A stretch of 6,611 nt of DNA from Clostridiales bacterium. Its GTDB lineage: Bacteria > Bacillota > Clostridia > Lachnospirales > Lachnospiraceae. Of the stretch, positions 1 to 5,297 are shown in pieces (the stretch's first letter is position 1; every line of letters starts with the position of its first letter). The notes beneath the pieces are model-generated. The model saw only the letters and a program-made list of their open reading frames with translations. It was not told the DNA's origin and searched no databases. The DNA lies in assembly GCA_029267975.1 (NCBI GenBank), contig JAJUHH010000167.1:1-6611 (forward strand), written 5' to 3'. The translations under genes were made by a program, and so were the position numbers.

Positions 1-10
1 ACATACTTCC

Positions 11-38
11 AGTATACAAAACATACCCTCTTTGTCAA
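11..38 (-). promoter_or_regulatory. Strong SigA-type promoter directed leftward out of the window
   Basis: On the minus strand there is a perfect -35 hexamer TTGACA (33-38), a 16-base spacer and the -10 hexamer TATACT (11-16, five of six consensus bases). Transcription would start near position 4 and leave the window, so the gene served lies to the left and cannot be seen. The spacer is one base shorter than the ideal 17. This is the closest match to consensus in the window. The call rests on sequence alone. Confidence 0.7.
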
Positions 39-136
39 TTACATTTTCCTTAATATTACATTAGAATAGGGCGAAGCTCTTGCACAACCCCAATAATAAA
101 GTAACAAATGATACCATCATATCGCTATGTAAAAGT

Positions 137-220
137 GGAAGGAGAGAATAACACACATCCTATCCTGTACTGTTTGCCGATGCCGCAATCTGTGTGAGGG
201 ATGATGTTTTCTCTCCTTCC
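137..220. repeat. Long imperfect inverted repeat; possible terminator after dtd or structured RNA
   Basis: The arms are 137-160 and 199-220. The outer 12 bases (137-148, GGAAGGAGAGAA) pair perfectly with 209-220. After a bulged T at 149, four more pairs form (150-153 with 205-208), and after a small internal loop CATCC (156-160) pairs with GGATG (199-203). That makes about 21 pairs around a 38-base loop, which itself can form a small stem (TTGC 174-177 with GCAA 185-188). Read on the minus strand the structure lies 67 bases after the dtd stop and is followed by ACTTTTAC, so it may act as a weak terminator. The size and bulges also fit a folded RNA or a small non-autonomous repeat. No open reading frame of note crosses it. 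Confidence 0.55.
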
Positions 221-225
221 TTAGT

Positions 226-281
226 CACTTGCCTATTGCAACAGCCTTTGCTGCACTTACCTATCATTGCTGATGCAACAG
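226..281. repeat. Imperfect direct repeat CACTTRCCTAT...TGCAACAG
   Basis: Copy one (226-244) reads CACTTGCCTAT directly followed by TGCAACAG. Copy two (254-281) reads CACTTACCTAT, then nine extra bases (265-273), then TGCAACAG. The copies differ by one substitution and that insertion. They sit between the end of dtd and the long inverted repeat. They may reflect a local duplication in a non-coding stretch; no function is evident. Together with the neighbouring inverted repeat and the edge promoter, this is all I can identify in 1-287. Confidence 0.5.
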
Positions 282-287
282 TAGTTA

Positions 288-731
288 TTATAAATTTTCA
301 TCTAGCACAATGGTAAAGGGTCCGTCGTTCACCAGGGAGACCTTCATATCTGCCCCAAATTCACCGGCTTCCACCTTGCCCAGTCTGTTTCTGATGCTTT
401 CCAGTACATATTCATAAAGCTCTTTTGCCTTGGCTGCTCCGGCCGCGTGGATAAAATCAGGCCGGTTGCCCCTGCGGCAGTCTGCATACAGGGTAAACTG
501 GGATACCACCAGCACCTCCCCATTGACATCCTGCAGGGACAGATTGGTCTTGCCCTTCTCATCAGCAAAGATACGTAGCTTCAATATCTTATCTATATAC
601 TTATCAGCAACCTCTCTACTGTCCTCTTCTCCGACACCCAATAGGATCAGAAAGCCCTTGCCGATGGAGCCGATACACTGCTCCTCCACGGTTACCTTTG
701 CCTCCAGTACTCTTTGAATTACTACCCGCAT
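288..731 (-). CDS. dtd: D-aminoacyl-tRNA deacylase (DTD)
   Basis: This cytosolic enzyme hydrolyses the ester bond of D-aminoacyl-tRNAs (and glycyl-tRNA-Ala), keeping D-residues out of protein. The 147-residue product has the usual length and runs the whole family fold: MRVVIQRV start, the motif SQFTLYA at 77-83 with the expected active-site Thr80, DCRRGNRPDF at 84-93, and the C-terminal Gly-cisPro loop NDGPFT at 135-140 that gives chiral selectivity. The residue after Gly-Pro is Phe where Val is more usual, a mild variation. The start is supported by AAAGGA (739-744), seven bases upstream of the ATG. The gene lies 42 bases downstream of deoB on the same strand without an obvious terminator or promoter between them, so it is probably co-transcribed with deoB. 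The family assignment is secure. Confidence 0.96.
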   Translation of the reverse strand: MRVVIQRVLEAKVTVEEQCIGSIGKGFLILLGVGEEDSREVADKYIDKILKLRIFADEKGKTNLSLQDVNGEVLVVSQFTLYADCRRGNRPDFIHAAGAAKAKELYEYVLESIRNRLGKVEAGEFGADMKVSLVNDGPFTIVLDENL

Positions 732-773
732 GACTGCATCCTTTCCTCTTCCGGTACTTTATCAGTACTGCTA

Positions 774-1949
774 TTATCTAAGAATTTCCTTTAAGAAGGA
801 GACTCCGGCAGTCTTTTGGGGTACCTGATAATACTCCAATATGCTTGCTGCAATGTCCGCATAGGTAGCCCTGGTGCCGAGGTTGATTCCCTGCTTCAGC
901 TGCTTGCCCCAGATAACAAGCGGTATATATTCCCTGGAATGGTCTGTGGAAGGTGTGGATGGATCACAGCCATGGTCCGCTGTAATAATCAGAATATCCT
1001 CATCTCTTAGTCCTGCCAGGATCCTTGGCAGCTGCTCATCAAAATAGGTCAATGCCTTGGCATAGCCATCAACGTCATTGCGGTGACCATAAACCATATC
1101 AAAATCCACCAGATTTACAAAGCATAATCCATTGAAATCCCAGCCGGTACGCTCAATGAGCTTCTCAATACCTTCTGCATTATCATGAGTACGAACGGTA
1201 TCGGTGATGCCCTTGCCGGCAAAAATGTCATATATCTTACCTACTGCCAGGGTGTCATAGCCGGCATCCTTGAGCTGATCCAGCATTGTGGTTCCGGGCT
1301 CCAGGGAATAATCGTGACGATTGGAAGTTCTCTTATAGTCAGGGTAAGTGCCTACGAAGGGCCTTGCAATGACACGTCCCACCGCATGCTTGCCGGTCAG
1401 TAATTCTCTGGCAATCTCACAATAGCGGTAAAGCTCCGGCACCGGAACGATCTCCTCATGAGCAGCGATCTGAAATACACTGTCTGCAGAGGTATATACG
1501 ATCAATGCTCCGGTTTCCACGTGTTCTTTTCCATAATCCCGTATAACATCTGTTCCGGAATAAGGAAGATTGCAAATTACCTTGCGGCCGGTCTTCTCTT
1601 CAAAAGCATTAATAATATCCTCCGGAAAACCGTTTGGATAAGTGGGAAAGGGCTGCTCTGATATAATACCGGCAATTTCCCAATGACCTGTTGTGGTATC
1701 CTTTCCCTTTGACTGCTCCGCCATTCTTGCGACAATTCCATCAAAGGCTGTATCACTTCCAAACTCCGGGAATTTTTCCTTTACTCCGTCGATCTGAAAT
1801 AACCCTAACTTCTTCATATTTGGCATATTAAAATAGCTGCTGGTGGACGCTGCATATAACGTATGACTACCTACGTCCCCGTAAAGGTCCGCATCAGGTA
1901 ATTCCCCAACACCTACGCTGTCAAGAACAACCAAAAAAACTCGCTTCAT
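774..1949 (-). CDS. deoB: Phosphopentomutase
   Basis: This cytosolic Mn-dependent enzyme of the alkaline phosphatase superfamily interconverts ribose-1-phosphate and ribose-5-phosphate (and the 2-deoxy forms), linking nucleoside salvage to the pentose phosphate pathway. The product is 391 residues, normal for the family. Visible catalytic features: metal ligand Asp10 in VVLDSVGVGELPDA; the phosphorylated threonine in KGKDTTTGHWE (Thr85, same number as in the Bacillus cereus enzyme); Asp284 and His289 in VDFDMVYGHRND; Asp325-His326 in TADHGCDP; and His337 in TDHSREY. The cap domain occupies roughly residues 100-215. An in-frame ATG six codons upstream is rejected because the AAGGAGG Shine-Dalgarno site lies inside that extension, seven bases before the chosen ATG. 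It is the first gene of a leftward pair with dtd. No pnp, pdp or deoC neighbour is present, although these often accompany deoB. Confidence 0.97.
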   Translation of the reverse strand: MKRVFLVVLDSVGVGELPDADLYGDVGSHTLYAASTSSYFNMPNMKKLGLFQIDGVKEKFPEFGSDTAFDGIVARMAEQSKGKDTTTGHWEIAGIISEQPFPTYPNGFPEDIINAFEEKTGRKVICNLPYSGTDVIRDYGKEHVETGALIVYTSADSVFQIAAHEEIVPVPELYRYCEIARELLTGKHAVGRVIARPFVGTYPDYKRTSNRHDYSLEPGTTMLDQLKDAGYDTLAVGKIYDIFAGKGITDTVRTHDNAEGIEKLIERTGWDFNGLCFVNLVDFDMVYGHRNDVDGYAKALTYFDEQLPRILAGLRDEDILIITADHGCDPSTPSTDHSREYIPLVIWGKQLKQGINLGTRATYADIAASILEYYQVPQKTAGVSFLKEILR

Positions 1950-1956
1950 ATAAAAT

Positions 1957-1963
1957 CCTCCTT
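1957..1963 (-). promoter_or_regulatory. Ribosome binding site that fixes the deoB start
   Basis: AAGGAGG on the minus strand lies seven bases before the ATG at 1949. It overlaps codons 2-4 of the longer reading that would begin at 1967, so the downstream ATG, giving MKRVFLVVLD, is the real start. Confidence 0.9.
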
Positions 1964-2020
1964 GCATTATATTTCATCAGTATAGGAACTTTGTCTTATC
2001 CATTTTTTATATGTTCTAAT

Positions 2021-2049
2021 ATTATAATCCCTTTAGCATGGAAAGTCTA
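2021..2049 (-). promoter_or_regulatory. Candidate promoter of the deoB-dtd unit
   Basis: On the minus strand, TAGACT (2044-2049, four of six consensus bases) is followed after 17 bases by a perfect TATAAT (2021-2026). Initiation near 2014 would leave a leader of about 65 bases before deoB. No convincing operator or riboswitch fold was seen in the leader. A weaker alternative, TTGTCT-N17-TAGACT, lies just upstream. Confidence 0.6.
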
Positions 2050-2161
2050 TTCTTTCACAGCTAGTAAGACAAAAGAAATGTATGTCTTGTGTCCACCTCT
2101 CATATAGATTCCTAGGAAGAAATCCTCAGAAAATCTTAAGAAAATAGTAATTTTATGTATA

Positions 2162-2190
2162 TTGTTATCTCATATCTTTTGTGCTATAAT
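2162..2190 (+). promoter_or_regulatory. Extended -10 promoter of the PAP2-like gene
   Basis: TTGTTA (2162-2167), a 17-base spacer and a perfect TATAAT (2185-2190), preceded by TG at 2182-2183 in the extended -10 position (TGCTATAAT). Initiation near 2197 gives a leader of about 45 bases to the chosen start at 2243. A perfect dyad overlaps the -10 and is listed separately. Confidence 0.7.
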
Positions 2191-2196
2191 TAGCAC
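2181..2196. promoter_or_regulatory. Dyad GTGCTA-TAAT-TAGCAC over the -10; possible operator
   Basis: Six-base perfect arms (2181-2186 and 2191-2196) flank TAAT and cover the -10 hexamer and the bases up to the likely start site. A repressor bound here would block polymerase, so an operator is plausible. The arms are short, and chance in AT-rich DNA or part of the promoter itself remains possible. No regulator gene is visible nearby. Confidence 0.35.
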
Positions 2197-2224
2197 GATT
2201 TAAATCAGAGCAATGAATCAGCAC

Positions 2225-2231
2225 AGAAAGG
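2225..2231 (+). promoter_or_regulatory. Ribosome binding site deciding the PAP2-like start
   Basis: AGAAAGG matches the distal part of the complement of the 16S 3' end (AGAAAGGAGG). Aligned in that register, the missing GGAGG core would end eight bases before the ATG at 2243. The upstream ATG at 2213 has only CAGAG two to five bases away and would have a leader of about 15 bases, so 2243 is preferred. Confidence 0.55.
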
Positions 2232-2242
2232 CAGTGTCCAGC

Positions 2243-2929
2243 ATGAATGTTCTAAAAAAGATAAAGGAATTTATTAAGACCCATAGCTATGCCTGGATCT
2301 TATCCTATTTTTTTGTGTATATGATATGGTTTACTTATCTGGAACGTACCGTAACCAAGGTATTTCATCCCGTTCATTCCTTTGTGGATGACTTCATTCC
2401 TTTTAATGAACTATTTATCATTCCTTATTACGTATGGTTTTTATACATTGCGGTTACTGTAGCCTATTTCTTACTGACCTCCAAGCAGGATTTTATCAGA
2501 TGTTGTGCTTATCTGTTCACCGGCATGACCGTTTGCCTCATTATATATACCATATGGCCCAACGGACATCACCTGCGTGTGAATTTAGCTTCTCTAGGAA
2601 GGAGCAATATCTTTATTACATTGTTGTCCAAGATCTATGCCATAGATACACCCACCAATGTATTTCCCAGCATTCATGTATTTAACTCCGTGGGTGCCTT
2701 AATCGCTATTTATAAAAGCGAAAAGCTTCATCCTATCAAATGGCTGCGTATCAGTGCTTTTGTATTGACCATACTGATCTGTATGTCCACAGTATTTTTA
2801 AAGCAGCACTCCTTCTTAGATATCCTGGGGGCATTGGTTCTTAACATTATTCTTTATATGATTGTATATGCACCTTCCACGACCAAGAACACAGAGAAAG
2901 CAAATCAGGAATTAACTAAGTTATCCTGA
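2243..2929 (+). CDS. PAP2-like integral membrane protein (putative lipid phosphatase or phosphotransferase)
   Basis: The 228-residue product is mostly hydrophobic, with about six predicted membrane spans (near residues 17-33, 56-78, 87-103, 142-157, 169-186 and 193-210). The PAP2 catalytic signatures are recognisable but altered: motif two is PSIH (142-145, usual PSGH), and motif three is STVFLKQHSFLD (182-193), keeping the histidine (His189) and the aspartate (Asp193) but with Thr in place of the usual Arg after Ser. The first motif (KX6RP) is not clear; the best counterpart is around YPNG-like TIWPNGHHLR (103-112). Known PAP2 enzymes cleave or transfer phosphate esters such as phosphatidate, undecaprenyl pyrophosphate or inositol phospholipids, and this substrate is unknown. 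The chosen ATG is supported by AGAAAGG; an in-frame ATG at 2213 would add ten residues. It is a single gene with its own promoter and terminator, divergent from deoB. Confidence 0.75.
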   Translation: MNVLKKIKEFIKTHSYAWILSYFFVYMIWFTYLERTVTKVFHPVHSFVDDFIPFNELFIIPYYVWFLYIAVTVAYFLLTSKQDFIRCCAYLFTGMTVCLIIYTIWPNGHHLRVNLASLGRSNIFITLLSKIYAIDTPTNVFPSIHVFNSVGALIAIYKSEKLHPIKWLRISAFVLTILICMSTVFLKQHSFLDILGALVLNIILYMIVYAPSTTKNTEKANQELTKLS

Positions 2930-2984
2930 GGATTACTTAAGGTACACTGGTTGAAATGAAAAAGCATTAGCTTGCAGCATTAAG

Positions 2985-3026
2985 AAATGCATCCGCTTTC
3001 CTCAGTTGAGGATTACGGATGCATTT
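2985..3026. terminator. Two-part hairpin terminator between convergent genes
   Basis: A perfect 11-bp stem (AAATGCATCCG at 2985-2995 with 3016-3026) encloses a 20-base loop that folds again (TCCTC 2999-3003 with GAGGA 3008-3012). On the plus strand it ends in a five-T run (3024-3028), ending the PAP2-like transcript 55 bases after its stop. On the minus strand it lies 14 bases after the glycosyltransferase stop, but the run that follows is broken (ATTTCTTAAT). It therefore works best rightward and perhaps both ways. Confidence 0.85.
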
Positions 3027-3040
3027 TTATGATATCTGTT

Positions 3041-4057
3041 TTAGTTAAAGCCATAGATCTTTCTTAAGATATTGTAGCCCATCTCCACCACTTTACGGCC
3101 GAACTTACCGGGCAGGTTGATAGACTGTCCTAAAATATGAGAGCGGATCCTGCGATATAATCTCTTATCATAGTTCTTGAGATAGTCCCAAAGCTCCTTC
3201 TTCTTATTCAGGCTCTCTTCGGTTCCTTCCTTGATCAGGAATACACTGCTGATAGCCATCATCATGGACAGATACTTCACCATATAATTCTGGAGCTTTT
3301 TACTCTTTATACTCATCAGATTGTGAGATTCAATCATGATCTTGGTGATCCTCAGCTGCTGGTCGATACGCTTGATCATCACCTGCTCATTGACTGACTG
3401 ATCTGACCTGCCGATAAAATATCGATACAGATTGACATCCATATAATACAGCGTCTTTACATATGGCAGAGGCTGATAAACAAAGATGTTATCCACATAA
3501 AAGGTATGCTTGGGGAGACGAATTCCACAACTCTTTAACAGCTTTGTGCGATAAATTGTGGAATGCATGAGTATATTCTGGCTTTGCCTGAAATGCATAA
3601 TCTCATCCCAGGTAAATATTCTGTTCTCGGGAAGTGCATGACGATAATTGATTACCTTCTTCTTCTTTGCATCTACCTTTTCATAAACATAGTTTGCTAG
3701 GAATAGATCCGGACTGGTACCCTCTGCGATGAGGTTTTTCAGTACCTCCATCACCTGGCATAAGGCTTTCTCATTTACCCAGTCATCACTGTCCACTACC
3801 TTAAAGTACAGGCCGGTTGCATTGGCAAGTCCGGTATTTACTGCTTCCCCATGTCCACCGTTTTCCTGATGAATGGCTCTTATGATACCCGGATATTTCG
3901 CTGCATATTCTTCTGCAATCTTCTGTGTATCATCGGTGGAGCCGTCATTTACGATGATAATCTCCATCTCATCCCCGCCGGATAACAGGGTCTCAATGGC
4001 ATGGCTCATATATGCTGCGGAATTATAGCAGGGAATCACTGCCGTCAATAGCTTCAT
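3041..4057 (-). CDS. Glycosyltransferase family 2 (GT-A fold)
   Basis: This is a 338-residue soluble protein with no clear membrane span, probably acting at the cytosolic membrane face in making a surface polysaccharide or glycolipid. The GT-A nucleotide-sugar domain fills residues 1 to about 220: VIPCYN (7-12), the nucleotide-binding VNDGSTDDT (36-44), QENGGHGEAVNTGL (64-77), the DXD-type metal motif DSDDW (89-93) and an acidic acceptor-site candidate Asp189 in FYVDNIF. The remainder is basic and helical and may contact membrane or partner. The donor sugar and acceptor cannot be read from sequence. The start is preceded by GAGGTG eight bases away. It lies 19 bases after the aminopeptidase stop on the same strand and is likely co-transcribed. 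It is not part of a recognisable polysaccharide cluster: no Wzx, Wzy or second transferase is in view. Confidence 0.9.
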   Translation of the reverse strand: MKLLTAVIPCYNSAAYMSHAIETLLSGGDEMEIIIVNDGSTDDTQKIAEEYAAKYPGIIRAIHQENGGHGEAVNTGLANATGLYFKVVDSDDWVNEKALCQVMEVLKNLIAEGTSPDLFLANYVYEKVDAKKKKVINYRHALPENRIFTWDEIMHFRQSQNILMHSTIYRTKLLKSCGIRLPKHTFYVDNIFVYQPLPYVKTLYYMDVNLYRYFIGRSDQSVNEQVMIKRIDQQLRITKIMIESHNLMSIKSKKLQNYMVKYLSMMMAISSVFLIKEGTEESLNKKKELWDYLKNYDKRLYRRIRSHILGQSINLPGKFGRKVVEMGYNILRKIYGFN

Positions 4058-4076
4058 GCCTCTAGCACCTCACCAT

Positions 4077-5195
4077 CTATATTAAATTCTCTGGATTTAA
4101 GCCCTCCAGCTCTTTTACTACAAAGCGGCCGTCCTTACGGATTAATACATCATCAAAGTAAATCTCACCGCCGCCATACTCCGGAGTCTGGATGCATACC
4201 AGATCCCAATGGATCGCAGAGTGGTTACCGTTCGGCGCCTGATCCTCATAGCAGTTTCCGGGTGTAAAGTGGAAGGAACCCATAATCTTCTCATCAAACA
4301 AGGTATCCTTCATGGGCTTTAAGATATAAGGGTTAACACCAATTGCAAACTCACCGATGTAACGTGCACCTTCGTCAGTATCTAACACATGATTAATTCT
4401 CTCTGTATCGTTGGCAGTAGCCTTAACAATCTTACCGTTTTCAAAGGTAAAGGAGATGTTCTCGAAGGTGTAGCCCTGGAATACCGCAGGTGTATTATAG
4501 GTAAGGGTTCCGTTGACAGAGTCACGAACCGGCGCGGTATAAACCTCACCATCGGGAATATTGCGCTGACCGTCACAGGGAACTGCAGGAATGCCTTTAA
4601 TAGAGAAAGTAAGATCTGTTCCCGGTCCTACGATCCTAACCTTATCAGTACGCTCCATATACTCTTTCAGGGGCTTCATTGCCTCGCCCATCTTCGCATA
4701 ATCCAGATTGCATACCTTGAAGTAGAAATCCTCGAATGCTTCACAGCTGGTATTGCTTAACTGTGCCATAGCTGCATTGGGATAACGAAGCACTACCCAT
4801 CTGGTCTTAGGCACGCGGATGTTATGATGAACCGGTGTACTATAATAGGTCTCATACAGCTTCATCTTCTCTGCCGGAACATCGGAAAGCTCGGATACAT
4901 TATCTGATCCGCGAACACCGACATAGCAATCCATTTGCTCCATCTCTGCGCCATCAATTCTTGCCATAAGAGAAAGCTGCTCCTGGGTACAATTTAAAAG
5001 CATCTCTCTTTGCAGCTTTGTGTCTACATAATGAGGGAAAGGAACGCCTCCTACCTTATATACCTCTTTCACAATTTGTCTTGCCAGATCCTGGGTTGAG
5101 CTGCCGATATAATTAATATATACCTTATCTCCTGCCTTCACCTGCATGGAATAATTAACCAGATTATGTGCCAGTACTTTAATTCTCTCATCCAT
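4077..5195 (-). CDS. Peptidase M29-family aminopeptidase (AmpS/AmpT type)
   Basis: This is a cytosolic metalloaminopeptidase expected to remove N-terminal residues from peptides with two divalent metal ions. The product is 372 residues, shorter than the roughly 410 of classical AmpS and AmpT, and matches the shorter branch of the family. Signature segments are in order: NIPDGEVYTAP (212-222) with likely ligand Glu217; GEFAIGVNP (281-289) with Glu282; EKIMGSFHF (302-310) with His309; and NHSAIHWDLV (324-333) with His329 and Asp331. All expected ligand types are present, so it should be active; the assignments are by analogy with the Thermus and Staphylococcus enzymes. The start at 5195 is chosen over the ATG two codons upstream (5201) because AAGGAG is eight bases from the former but only two from the latter. 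It is the first gene of a unit with the glycosyltransferase. Confidence 0.92.
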   Translation of the reverse strand: MDERIKVLAHNLVNYSMQVKAGDKVYINYIGSSTQDLARQIVKEVYKVGGVPFPHYVDTKLQREMLLNCTQEQLSLMARIDGAEMEQMDCYVGVRGSDNVSELSDVPAEKMKLYETYYSTPVHHNIRVPKTRWVVLRYPNAAMAQLSNTSCEAFEDFYFKVCNLDYAKMGEAMKPLKEYMERTDKVRIVGPGTDLTFSIKGIPAVPCDGQRNIPDGEVYTAPVRDSVNGTLTYNTPAVFQGYTFENISFTFENGKIVKATANDTERINHVLDTDEGARYIGEFAIGVNPYILKPMKDTLFDEKIMGSFHFTPGNCYEDQAPNGNHSAIHWDLVCIQTPEYGGGEIYFDDVLIRKDGRFVVKELEGLNPENLI

Positions 5196-5203
5196 TTTCA
5201 TCT

Positions 5204-5209
5204 CTCCTT
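5204..5209 (-). promoter_or_regulatory. Ribosome binding site that fixes the aminopeptidase start
   Basis: AAGGAG on the minus strand is eight bases before the ATG at 5195 but only two before the ATG at 5201. The protein therefore probably begins MDERIKVLAH rather than MKMDERIKV. Confidence 0.75.
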
Positions 5210-5219
5210 GTAATATAAT

Positions 5220-5248
5220 TTAATAATTCTATTATGGAAGCATATCAA
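5220..5248 (-). promoter_or_regulatory. Candidate promoter of the aminopeptidase-glycosyltransferase unit
   Basis: On the minus strand, TTGATA (5243-5248, four of six consensus bases) is followed after 17 bases by TATTAA (5220-5225, four of six). Initiation near 5213 would leave a leader of about 18 bases. The -35 lies in the loop and loop-proximal stem of the 5231-5260 hairpin. The match is moderate and the DNA is AT-rich, so read-through from the upstream gene is an alternative. Confidence 0.35.
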
Positions 5249-5260
5249 TGCTTCCATAAT
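5231..5260. terminator. Perfect 13-bp hairpin; terminator-like or operator
   Basis: ATTATGGAAGCAT (5231-5243) and its exact complement (5248-5260) flank a four-base loop. On the minus strand it lies 37 bases after the stop of the upstream gene and 35 bases before the aminopeptidase ATG. The tail that follows, AGAATTATT, has no good T run, so as an intrinsic terminator it would be weak. It could instead be a protein-binding dyad or an mRNA stability or processing element. Confidence 0.5.
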
Positions 5261-5297
5261 GGTGTAGCCATATATACCAATGTTTCAGATATTGCGA

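Noticed and set aside
137..281. CRISPR array or insertion sequence
   Set aside because: There are only two unequal repeat copies with no regular spacers, no transposase frame and no clear target-site duplication.
430..717. Plus-strand open frame of 95 codons opposite dtd
   Set aside because: It lies wholly within dtd on the opposite strand, with no family resemblance or ribosome binding site.
1950..1967. Six-codon N-terminal extension of DeoB from the ATG at 1967
   Set aside because: The AAGGAGG ribosome binding site lies inside it, and the conserved DeoB start is MKRVFLVVLD at 1949.
2181..2196. CIRCE (HrcA) operator
   Set aside because: The CIRCE arms are TTAGCACTC and GAGTGCTAA with a nine-base spacer; here the arms are shorter, in the opposite orientation and have a four-base spacer.
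2213..2242. Ten-residue N-terminal extension of the PAP2-like protein
   Set aside because: It has no usable ribosome binding site and a very short leader from the predicted start site, while the ATG at 2243 has AGAAAGG in good register. It is not fully excluded.
4389..4760. Plus-strand open frame of 123 codons opposite the aminopeptidase
   Set aside because: It is fully antisense to a well-supported M29 gene and its product resembles nothing I recognise; overlapping frames of this length arise by chance.
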